Assembly (NCBI GenBank): GCA_036365515.1
Contig: CM070873.1
Location: 215,745,376 to 215,809,375, forward strand
From: Torymus aiolomorphi
Taxonomy: Eukaryota; Arthropoda; Insecta; Hymenoptera; Torymidae
DNA length: 64,000 nucleotides
Reading direction: 5' to 3'
In this document: in pieces, positions 25,347 to 37,200 of the stretch
Layout: every line of letters begins with the position of its first letter
Position numbering within the stretch: the first letter of the stretch is position 1
Translations under genes and position numbers: made by a program
Notes under the pieces: model-generated
What the model saw: only the letters and a program-made list of their open reading frames with translations
Database searches by the model: none
Told to the model about the DNA's origin: nothing

Positions 25347-25560
25347 ATGTGTTTGAAGTTCTGAACGTTCATCATGAACGAAAAATCGAATATTCCCAAA
25401 ATCGGTTTTTTTATATTATCTGTTAGATATATGCATAAAACCAATAGAAACAGCGATATAAGTTATTTCCGAAGTGATCATCCCCCAAAATCAGCCCCCA
25501 AACCACCCTCACAAGACAATACATGATAAAAAAATTTATATTTTAACAGCTTATGAATTT

Positions 25561-28419
25561 CCTAAAAATTTTAACACGGGAATTTCTTCAAGAGCTTACC
25601 AAATACTCATAAAAAAATTGCCGAGAGCAAAATCGATCCGGAACCCTTCCTTCAGGGGGATGCAAGCGGGGCAAAACGGCTAAAAAGACATGAAAAATAC
25701 ATTTAAAAAATTCTGTCTCTAGCGACTACGCGATTCCTAAAAATTTTATCACGGGAATTTCTTCAAGAGCTTACCAAATACTCATAAAAAAATTGCCGAG
25801 ACCAAAATCGATCCGGAACCCTTCCTTCAGGGGGATGCAAGCGGGGCAAAACGGCTAAAAAGACATGAAAAATACATTTAAAAAATTCTGTCTCTAGCGA
25901 CTATGCGATTCCTAAAAATTTTATCACGGGAATTTCTTCAAGAGCTTACCAAATACTCATAAAAAAATTGCCGAGACCAAAATCGATCCGGAACCCTTCC
26001 TTCGGGGGATGCAAGCGGGGCAAAACGGCTAAAAAGACATGAAAAATACATATAAAAAATTCTGACTCTAGCGACTATGCGATTCCTAAAAATTTGATAA
26101 CGGTAATTTCTTCTAGAGCTAACGAAATACTTATAAAAAAATTGCCGAGACGAAAATCGATCCGGAACCCTTCCTTCAGGGGGATGCAAGCGGGGCAAAA
26201 CGGCTAAAAACACCTGAAAAATAACTTTAAAAAATTCTGTCTCTGGCGACTATGCGATTCCTAAAAATTTGATCACGGGAATTTCTTCGAGAGCTAACGA
26301 AATACTTATAAAAAAATTGCCGAGACCAAAATCGATCCGGAACCCTTCCTTCAGGGGGATGAAAGTGGGGCAAAACGGCTAAAAAGACATGAAAAATACC
26401 TTTCAAAAATTCTGTCTCTAGCGACTATGCAATTCCTAAAAATTTGATCACGGGAATTTCTTCGAGAGCTAACGAAATACTTATAAAAAAATTGCCGAGA
26501 CCAAAATCGATCCGGAACCCTTCCTCCGGGGGATGCAAGTGGGGCAAAACGGCTAAAAACACATAAAAAATACATTTAAAAAATTCTATCTCTAGCGACT
26601 ACGCGATTCCTAAAAATTTTATCACGGGAATTTCTTCAAGAGCTTACCAAATACTCATAAAAAAATTGCCGAGACCAAAATCGATCTGGAACCCTTCCTT
26701 CGGGGGATGCAAGTGGGGCAAAACGGCTAAAAACACATGAAAAATACGTTTAAAAAATTCTATCTCTGGCGACTATGCGATTCCTAAAAATTTGATCACG
26801 GGAATTTCTTCAAGAGCTTATCAAATACTTATAAAAAAATTGTCGAGACCAAAATCGTTCCGGAACCCTTCCTTCAGGGGGATGCAAGTGGGGCAAAACG
26901 GCTAAAAACACATGAAAAATAACTTTCAAAAATTCTGTCTCTAGCGACTATGCGATTCCTAAAAATTTGATAACGGTAATTTCTTCTAGAGCTAACGAAA
27001 TACTTATAAAAAAATTGCCGAGACCAAAATCGATCCGGAACCCTTCCTTCAGGGGGATGCAAGCGGGGCAAAACGGCTAAAAACACCTGAAAAATAACTT
27101 TAAAAAATTCTGTCTCTGGCGACTATGCGATTCCTAAAAATTTGATCACGGGAATTTCTTCGAAAGCTAACGAAATACTTATAAAACAATTGCCGAGACC
27201 AAAATCGATCCGGAACCTTTCCTTCAGGGGGATGCAAGTGGGGCAAAACGGCTACAAACACATGAAAAATAACTTTAAAAAATTCTGCCTCTAGCGACTG
27301 TGCGATTCCTAAAAATTTGATAACGGTAATTTCTTCTAGAGCTAACGAAATACTTATCAAAAAATTGCCGAGACCAAAATCGATCCGGAACCCTTCCTTC
27401 AGGGGGATGAAAGTGGGGCAAAACGGTTAAAAAGACATGAAAATTACATTTAAAAAATTCTGTCCCTGGCGACTATGCGATTCCTAAAAATTTGATCACG
27501 GGAATTTCTTCGAGAGCTAACGAAATACTTATAAAAAAATTGCCGAGACCAAAATCGATCCGGAACCCTTCCTTCAGGGGGATGCAAGTGGGGCAAAACG
27601 GCTAAAAACACATGAAAAATAACTTTCAAAAATTCTGTCTCTAGCGACTATGCGATTCCTAAAAATTTGATAACGGTAATTTCTTCTAGAGCTAACGAAA
27701 TACTTATAAAAAAATTGCCGAGACCAAAATCGATCCGGAACCCTTCCTTCAGGGGGATGCAAGTGCGGCAAAACGGCTAAAAACACATGAAAAATAACTT
27801 TCAAAAATTCTGTCTCTAGCGACTATGCGATTCCTAAAAATTTGATAACGGTAATTTCTTCTAGAGCTAACGAAATACTTATAAAAAAATTGCTGAGACC
27901 AAAATCGATCCGGAACAATACCTTCGGGGGATGCAAGTGGGGCAAAACGGCTAAAAACACATGAAAAATAACTTTCAAAAATTCTGTCTCTAGCGACTTT
28001 GCGATTCCTAAAAATTCGATCTCGGGAATTTCTTCAAGAGCTTATCAAATACTTATAAAAAAATTGCCGAGACCAAAATCGATCCGGAACCTTCCATCAG
28101 GGGGATGCAAGCGGGGCAAAACGGCTAAAAACACATGAAAAATAACTTTAAAAAATTCTGTCTCTAGCGACTATGCGATTCCTAAAAATTTGATCACGGG
28201 AATTTCTTCGAGAGCTAACGAAATACTTATAAAAAAATTGCCGAGACCAAAATCGATCCGGAACAATACCTTCGGGGGATGCAAGTGGGGCAAAACGGCT
28301 ATAAACACATGAAAAATACCTTTAAAAAATTCTATCTCTAGCGACTATGCGATTCCTAAAAATTTGATCACGGGAATTTCTTCAAGAGCTTACCACATAC
28401 TCATAAAAAAATTGGGCGG
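25561..28419 (-). repeat. Left arm: about 16 tandem copies of the 175-bp satellite
   Basis: The landmark GATCCGGAACCCTTCC recurs every 174-175 bp from 25635 to 28255. Each unit contains AAAAATTGCCGAGACCAAAATCG-type sequence followed by a G-rich GGGGGATGCAAG segment. Copies differ by a few substitutions. The array stops mid-unit near 28419. Short open frames here are frame-rotating artefacts because 175 is not a multiple of three. Confidence 0.95.
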
Positions 28420-29660
28420 GAATGTGGCACTTTCGGCCACTCGCTTTAAAACAATAACTAATCTTAATGTTATTTGTAAAACACGTTAATCACAAAAGTA
28501 AATCTTATTTTTAAGATAGAATGAAATGAACTGAAGCTATGGCAGTTTCATATTTAATACAGTTGTAATACTTTACAAATACATTGTTAATTAAAATAAA
28601 GTTATAATGGATAAAATCAAATACCAGATTACTTAATATCTAGTAAATATCTATACTAGTAAAAATCTTTAAATTCATTATTTTTAAATAACGTTTAATG
28701 ATGATTCGTTAAGATTTCTATTATTAAAAATGACAAACAACAGCGGCACAAGTCTGTCATGAAAGTAAGCGGGGTTACGCGACATAAAAAGAGAGATGTT
28801 AAAAGAAAGTTTAAAAATTGAGAATATTAAATACTGATATTTTATAACCATCAGAAGAATAAAGCAGTCAGACGGACAAAGAACTAAAATGATGAAAACG
28901 CCATTCTCTTTAAATAACTGAATATGACTGAGAAATACAAGAATAAATATTTTAAAATAGTTTAAACCTTATTGAAGTAGATACCAGCAGCTTCAAAAAA
29001 TAATTTAACATTTATCATTATTTTAATGTAAATAATAGTGAAAGTAAGCTTCTTCTAACACAGTACAAGTTTAACACAAATGTACTAAGTTCTTGATGAA
29101 TATACTTAAAAAATATAATAATTTATTCATTAAAAAGAATAATAGTCTCTAATTTAGATTCAGATATCATACCGGAAAAGGAAGAAAAAACAAAAAGAAA
29201 CTTCATTAACGTACAGGTAAGATTACAATACTATTTTAATATTTAAAATACAAAAAGTATATAAAACATATTAATTAAACTTATGAGCAATAAACCAGTT
29301 AAACATCTGCACAACCTGCCCCAACAGAGATTTTCTATAAAAACATCTTGTATGTAATCTGGTAAGTTCATTTTATGCTACCATTAAAATCTAAAATAAA
29401 GCGAAGATGTAAAGCTATTTTTGTACCGAAAGCACGATTTTCGCATTTTTTTTGAACCTATTAATAGAGCCAAAAGCGACCGCTTGTCGACCAGCGGGCG
29501 GTAAAAACTGAAAAGCGCTCGCTGTTCGCCGTAGAGGGTAAAAATCGAAAAGCGCCCGCTGTCGTTTCGAATGGAGTTTTCAAGATTGTTTAAGAAAATC
29601 ATCGATATTTTAAAAAAACACAAAAATCTATACTTGCCGTAAAAAAAATATGGTGTGCAC

Positions 29661-29805
29661 CAAGGGGTAAGTGGGTTTTTCTGACCTCGCGTGGTTGCAG
29701 TACTCGTCTTCGGTTCGCAAACGCACTTGCCTTCGGCTCGTGCTAGCTCACCTTCGACTCGTACTGCAACCCTACATTCGGTCTAAAAGACCCACCTCCA
29801 TGTTA
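29661..29805. repeat. Hairpin with triple CTTCGGCTCG repeat
   Basis: GTGGGTTTTTCTGACC and GGTTGCAGTACTCG on the left pair imperfectly with CGTACTGCAACC and GGTCTAAAAGACCCAC on the right. The loop holds three copies of CTTCG(G/A)(C/T)TCG spaced about 23 bp apart. Function unknown. Confidence 0.55.
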
Positions 29806-30960
29806 CTGCCATCGCTTGGATCGTAGAAAAACGACCATAGGCGTCGTCGTTTGTAGGTGTTACGTTGTGACGCTTTCAATCCCCAAATGAGGGATTAAAC
29901 ACAAAAACTTTCGACCGAATATACAATGTACAATTCCATACGGGAGCCATAAGGGCAAGTGACATGGTGAAAGGCTGAAGACTCCCCGGGGTCAATGGCA
30001 TACTTTTCTCTCTTAGTACCATATAATATAGAAACCCGGAATGGATAGAGACCCACAATGAAACTATGACGAACTATAGTGGTTTTAACGACCTTCTTAG
30101 ACAGTTTTGTCCATCACCAGGCTGCGGCCTACGTTGCAGACTAATATGGATTACAGGACTGATTTTCAAGGTTAAACTGAAGATACATCCAGTCTCATTT
30201 ATGTACACCGCAGGCCATGAGAATAGCAGCAATAAATAATTAAAAAAATATTGCACAAATAGTGAAAAGTATTATGGATTTGCGCGCGCGCATATACACA
30301 CACATACACACACACACACATACATATATACTCCGCATACTCCATTTTGGCGCCATCAGTCCCTATATGCATAGCCTCTATACTGTTATCTAGATATTGT
30401 CTGCCTGCCCCCACCCGCATTATTCTACAAAATTTTTCATATATTACGTAGGGAGTTTGAAGAAGTGAAAAGGATCAAATTTATACAAAAATATAAATAT
30501 TTCTTTCACATATGTAAATTTGGCTGCCGCAACACAATTTTTATTAAATTCATAAAATCTCGAGATTTCTAAAATGGGGGGGGGGGGTTAAGAATCACAA
30601 TGATCAAAAATTCCGATGGCGAAAATACCGATAGGTAATTTAACGATAGCTAAATCATCGGAATAAGGTTTTAATCGAATAGGAAAAATTCCTACGAGAA
30701 AATTACAAATGGTCAAAAGTTCCGAAAATAATTTTGACAATGTTCAAAAGTTTCGAAAATAATTTTGACAGTGATTCATAGTAACGAAAATCAAATGTCG
30801 GAAAAGTCGAAAAGTTAAAATAAAACCTATCAACGGTTGTATCACAAATGGGTACAAATTCCGTTACAGGACGAAATTCCGAAAACTAATAAAACACTCC
30901 TTAAGAGGATGTGCAACCCTAATTTCAATATTTTTTTAAATCAACATTCAAACATTTATT

Positions 30961-31205
30961 TGGAAAAAGACAGCTGTAAAGCGCTCCGTACACGCAAACA
31001 CTATATGCAGATATTTTTCTGGAAAATTCTATTGATATTTGCGTGAGTTATGCTCGTTTGAAAAGTAGGTCAATTGTACATTCTTACTTACCGACAGTAC
31101 GGTTTTTATTTAATTCAATAAATTCTCATCTCTTTTTGGAAAAAGACGACTGTCAAGCGCTCCGTACACGCAAACACTATATGCAGATTTTTTTCTGGAT
31201 AATTC
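30961..31205 (+). repeat. Duplicated segment with 176-bp spacing
   Basis: A block of about 70 bp beginning TGGAAAAAGAC and containing AAGCGCTCCGTACACGCAAA occurs at 30961 and again at 31137, immediately before the first 175-bp satellite unit. The sequence is not obviously related to the satellite, but the spacing nearly equals the satellite period. Confidence 0.7.
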
Positions 31206-34200
31206 ACTTGCATCCCCCCCTGAAGGAAGGGTTCCGAATCGATTTTGGATTCGGCAATTTTTTTATAAGTATTTGGTTAGCTCTCGAAGAAATTCCCGTG
31301 ATCAAATTTTTAGGAACCGCATAGTCGCTAGAGACAGAATTTTTTAAAGGTATTTTTCATGTGTATTTAGCCGTTTTACCCCACTTGCATCCCCCGAAGG
31401 AAGGGTTCCGGATCGATTTTGGTCTCGGCAATTTTTTTATGAGTATTTGGTAAGCTCTTGAAGAAATTCCCGTGATAAAATTTTTAGGAATCGCATAGTC
31501 GCTAGAGACAGAATTTTTTAAATGTATTTTTCATGTCTTTTTAGCCGTTTTGCCCCGCTTGCATCCCCCTGAAGGAAGGGTTCCGGATCGATTTTGGTCT
31601 CGGCAATTTTTTTATAAGTATTTCGTTAGCTCTAGAAGAAATTACCGTTATCAAATTTTTAGGAATCGCATAGTCGCTAGAGACAGAATTTTTTAAATGT
31701 ATTTTTCTCATGCGTTTTTAGCCGTTTTGCCCCGCTTGCATCCCCCTGATGGAAGGGTTCCGGATCGATTTTGGTCTCGGCAATTTTTTTATAAGTATTT
31801 CGTTAGCTCTAGAAGAAATTACCGTTATCAAATTTTTAGGAATCGCATAGTCGCTAGAGACAGAATTTTTGAAAGTTATTTTTCATGTGTTTTTAGCCGT
31901 TTTGCCCCACTTGCATCCCCCTGAAGGAAGGGTTCCGGATCGATTTTGGTCTCGGCAATTTTTTTATAAGTATTTCGTTAGCTCTCGAAGAAACTCCCGT
32001 GATCAAATTTTTAGGAATCGCATAGTTGCCAGAGACAGAATTTTTTAAAGTTATTTTTCAGGTGTTTTTAGCCGTTTTGCCCCGCTTGCATCCCCCTGAA
32101 GGAAGGGTTCCGGATCGATTTTGGTCTCGGCAATTTTTTTATAAGTATTTCGTTAGCTCTAGAAGAAATTACCGTGATCATATTTTTAGGAATCGCATAG
32201 TCGCCAGAGACAGAATTTTTTAAATGTATTTTTCATGTCTTTTTAGCCGTTTTGCCCCGCTTGCATCCCCCTGAAGGAAGGGTTCCGGATCGATTTTGGT
32301 CTCGGCAATTTTTTTATAAGTATTTCGTTAGCTCTCGAAGAAATTCCCGTGATCAAATTTTTAGGAATCGCATAGTCGCCAGAGACAGAATTTTTTAAAG
32401 TTATTTTTCAGGTGTTTTTAGCCGTTTTGCCCCGCTTGCATCCCCCTGATGGAAGGGTTCCGGATCGATTTTGGTCTCGACAATTTTTTTATAAGTATTT
32501 GATAAGCTCTTGAAGAAATTCCCGTGATCAAATTTTTAGGAATCGCATAGTCGCTAGAGACAGAATTTTTTAAATGTATTTTTCTCATGTGTTTTTAGCC
32601 GTTTGGCCCCGCTTGCATCCCCCTGATGGAAGGGTTCCGGATCGATTTTGGTCTCGGCAATTTTTTTATAAGTATTTCGTTAGCTCTAGAAGAAATTACC
32701 GTTATCAAATTTTTAGGAATCGCATAGTCGCTAGAGACAGAATTTTTGAAAGTTATTTTTCATGTGTTTTTAGCCGTTTTGCCCCACTTGCATCCCCCTG
32801 AAGGAAGGGTTCCGGATCGATTTTGGTCTCGGCAATTTTTTTATAAGTATTTCGTTAGCTCTAGAAGAAATTACCGTTATCAAATTTTTAGGAATCGCAT
32901 AGTCGCTAGGGGCAGAATTTTTTAAAGTTATTTTTCATGTGTTTTTAGCCGTTTTGCCCCACTTGCATCCCCCTGAAGGAAGGGTTCCGGATCGATTTTG
33001 GTCTCGGCAATTTTTTTATAAGTATTTCGTTAGCTCTCGAAGAAATTCCCGTCATCAAATTTTTAGGAATCGCATAGTCGCCAGAGACAGAATTTTTTAA
33101 AGTTATTTTTCATGTGTTTTTAGCCGTTTTGCCCCACTTGCATCCCCCTGAAGGAAGGATTCCGGATCGATTTTGGTCTCGGCAATTTTTTTATAAGTAT
33201 TTTGTTAGCTCTCGAAGAAATTACCGTGATCAAATTTTTAGGAATCGCATAGTCGCCAGGGACAGAATTTTTTAAATGTATTTTTCATGTCTTTTTAGCC
33301 GTTTTGCCCCACTTTCATCCCCCTGAAGGAAGGGTTCCGGATCGATTTTGGTCTCGGCAATTTTTTTATAAGTATTTCGTTAGCTCTAGAAGAAATTACC
33401 GTTATCAAATTTTTATGAATCGCATAGTCGCTAGAGGCAGAATTTTTTAAAGTTATTTTTCATGTGTTTTTAGCCGTTTTGCCCCACTTGCATCCCCCTG
33501 AAGGAAAGGTTCCGGATCGATTTTGGTCTCGGCAATTTTTTTATAAGTATTTCGTTAGCTCTAGAAGAAATTACCGTTATCAAATTTTTGGGAATCGCAT
33601 AGTCGCTAGAGTCAGATTTTTTTATATGTATGTTTCATGTCTTTTTAGCCATTTTGCCCCGCTTGCATCCCCCGAAGGAAGGGTTCCGGATCGATTTTGG
33701 TCTCGGCAATTTTTTTATGAGTATTTGGTAAGCTCTTGAAGAAATTCCCGTGATAAAATTTTTAGGAATCGCATAGTCGCTAGAGACAGAATTTTTTAAA
33801 TGTATTTTTCATGTCCTTTTAGCCGTTTTGCCCCGCTTGCATCCCCCTGAAGGAAGGGTTCCGGATCGATTTTGGTCTCGGCAATTTTTTTATAAGTATT
33901 TCGTTAGCTCTAGAAGAAATTACCGTTATCAAATTTTTAGGAATCGCATAGTCGCTAGAGACAGAATTTTTTAAATGTATTTTTCTCATGTGTTTTTAGC
34001 CGTTTTGCCCCGCTTGCATCCCCCTGATGGAAGGGTTCCGGATCGATTTTGGTCTCGGCAATTTTTTTATAAGTATGTCGTTAGCTCTAGAAGAAATTAC
34101 CGTTATCAAATTTTTAGGAATCGCATAGTCGCTAGAGACAGAATTTTTGAAAGTTATTTTTCATGTGTTTTTAGCCGTTTTGCCCCACTTGCATCCCCCT

Positions 34201-37200
34201 GAAGGAAGGGTTCCGGATCGATTTTGGCCTCGGCAATTTTTTTATAAGTATTTTGTTAGCTCTCGAAGAAATTCCCGTGATCAAATTTTTAGGAATCGCA
34301 TAGTCGCCAGAGACAGAATTTTTTAAAGTTATTTTTCAGGTGTTTTTAGCCGTTTTGCCCCGCTTGCATCCCCCTGAAGGAAGGGTTCCGGATCGATTTT
34401 GGTCTCGGCAATTTTTTTATAAGTATTTCGTTAGCTCTAGAAGAAATTACCGTTATCAAATTTTTAGGAATCGCATAGTCGCTAGAGTCAGAATTTTTTA
34501 TATGTATTTTTCATGTCTTTTTAGCCGTTTTGCCCCGCTTGCATCCCCCGAAGGAAGGGTTCCGGATTGATTTTGGTCTCGGCAATTTTTTTATGAGTAT
34601 TTGGTAAGCTCTTGAAGAAATTCCCGTGACAAAATTTTTAGGAATCGCATAGTCGCTAGAGACAGAATTTTTTAAATGTATTTTTCATGTCTTTTTAGCC
34701 GTTTTGCCCCGCTTGCATCCCCCTGAAGGAAGGGTTCCGGATCGATTTTCGTCTCGGCAATTTTTTTATAAGTATTTCGTTAGCTCTAGAAGAAATTACC
34801 GTTATCAAATTTTTAGGAATCGCATAGTCGCTAGAGACAGAATTTTTTAAAGTTATTTTTCAGGTGTTTTTAGCCGTTTTGCCCCGCTTGCATCCCCCTG
34901 AAGGAAGGGTTCCGGATCGATTTTGGTCTCGGCAATTTTTTTATGAGTATTTGGTAAGCTCTTAAAGAAATTCCCGTGATAAAATTTTTAGGAATCGCAT
35001 AGTCGCTAGAGTCAGAATTTTTTAAATGTATTTTTCATGTCTTTTTAGCCGTTTTGCCCCGCTTGCATCCCCCTGAAGGAAGGGTTCCGGATCGATTTTG
35101 GTCTCAGCTATTTTTTTATAAGTATTTCGTTAGCTCTAGAAGAAATTACCGTTATCAAATTTTTAGGAATCGCATAGTCGCTAGAGACAGAATTTTTTTT
35201 AAATGTATTTTTCATGTCTTTTTAGCCGTTTTGCCCCGCTTGCATCCCCCTGATGGAAGGGTTCCGGATCGATTTTGGTCTCGACAATTTTTTTATAAGT
35301 ATTTGATAAGCTCTTGAAGAAATTTCCGTGATCAAATTTTTAGGAATCGCATAGTCGCTAGAGACAGAATTTTTTAAATGTATTTTTCTCATGTGTTTTT
35401 AGCCGTTTGGCCCCGCTTGCATCCCCCTGATGGAAGGGTTCCGGATCGATTTTGGTCTCGGCAATTTTTTTATAAGTATTTCGTTAGCTCTAGAAGAAAT
35501 TACCGTTATCAAATTTTTAGGAATCGCATAGTCGCTAGAGACAGCATTTTTGAAAGTTATTTTTCATGTGTTTTTAGCCGTTTTGCCCCACTTGCATCCC
35601 CCTGAAGGAAGGGTTCCGGATCGATTTTGGTCTCGGCAATTTTTTTATAAGTATTTCCTTAGCTCTCGAAGAAATTCCCGTGATCAAATTTTTAGGAATC
35701 GCATAGTTGCCAGAGACAGAATTTTTTAAAGTTATTTTTAGGTGTTTTTAGCCGTTTTGCCCCGCTTGCATCCCCCTGAAGGAAGGGTTCCGGATCGATT
35801 TTGGTCTCGGCAATTTTTTTATAAGTATTTCGTTAGCTCTAGAAGAAATTACCGTTATCAAATTTTTAGGAATCGCATAGTCGCTAGAGACAGAATTTTT
35901 GAAAGTTATTTTTCATGTGTTTTTAGCCGTTTTGCCCCACTTGCATCCCCCTGAAGGAAGGATTCCGGATCGATTTTGGTCTCGGCAATTTTTTTATAAG
36001 TATTTCGTTAGCTCTCGATGAAATTTCCGTGATCAAATTTTTAGGAATCGCATAGTCGCCAGGGACAGAATTTTTTAAATGTATTTTTCATGTCTTTTTA
36101 GCCGTTTTGCCCCACTTTCATCCCCCTGAAGGAAGGGTTCCGGATCGATTTTGGTCTCGGCAATTTTTTCATGAGTATTTGGTAAGCTCTTGAAGAAATT
36201 CCCGTGTTAAAATTTTTAGGAATCGCATAGTCGCTAGAGTCAGAATTTTTTATATGTATTTTTCATGTCTTTTTAGCCGTTTTGCCCCGCTTGCATCCCC
36301 CGAAGGAAGGATTCCGGATCGATTTTGGTCTCGGCAATTTTTTTATGAGTATTTGGTAAGCTCTTGAAGAAATTCCCGTGATAAAATTTTTAGGAATCGC
36401 ATAGTCGCTAGAGACAGAATTTTTTAAATGTATTTTTCTCATGTGTTTTTAGCCGTTTTGCCCCGCTTGCATCCCCCTGATGGAAAGGTTCCGGATCGAT
36501 TTTGGTCTCGGCAATTTTTTTATAAGTATTTCGTTAGCTCTAGAAGAAATTACCGTTATCAAATTTTTAGGAATCGCATAGTCGCTAGAGACAGAATTTT
36601 TGAAAGTTATTTTTCATGTGTTTTTAGCCGTTTTGCCCCACTTGCATCCCCCTGAAGGAAGGATTCCGGATCGATTTTGGTCTCGGCAATTTTTTTATAA
36701 GTATTTCGTTAGCTCTCGATGAAATTTCCGTGATCAAGTTTTTAGGAATCGCATAGTCGCCAGGGACAGAATTTTTTAAATGTATTTTTCATGTCTTTTT
36801 AGCCGTTTTGCCCCACTTTCATCCCCCTGAAGGAAGGGTTCAGGATCGATTTTGGTCTCGGCAATTTTTTTGTAAGTATTTCGTTAGCTCTAGAAGAAAT
36901 TGCCGTTATCAAATTTTTAGGAATCGCATAGCCGCTAGAGGCAGAATTTTTTAAAGTTATTTTTCATGTGTTTTTAGCCGTTTTGCCCCACTTGCATCCC
37001 CCTGAAGGAAGGGTTCCGGATCGATTTTGGTCTCGGCAATTTTTTTATAAGTATTTCGTTAGCTCTAGAAGAAATTACCGTTATCAAATTTTTAGGAATC
37101 GCATAGTCGCAGGAGACAGAATTTTTTTTAAATGTATTTTTCATGTCTTTTTAGCCGTTTTGCCCCGCTTGCATCCCCCTGATGGAAGGGTTCCGGATCG

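Larger units (their letters stand above)
28420..31205. other. Spacer between the inverted satellite arms
   Basis: Unique-looking DNA with no transposase or other protein family recognised. It holds a duplicated segment (AAAAGCGCTCGCTG near 29510 and AAAAGCGCCCGCTG near 29550), a hairpin at 29661-29805, CA/TA simple repeats near 30295-30328, a G run near 30576-30587, and a 176-bp-spaced duplication next to the right arm. If an autonomous relative once carried a transposase, it is not visible here. Confidence 0.5.

Noticed and set aside
29876..30256. Two adjacent minus-strand frames in the spacer as a transposase remnant
   Set aside because: No catalytic motif or recognisable domain; they are short, separated by stops and composition-like.
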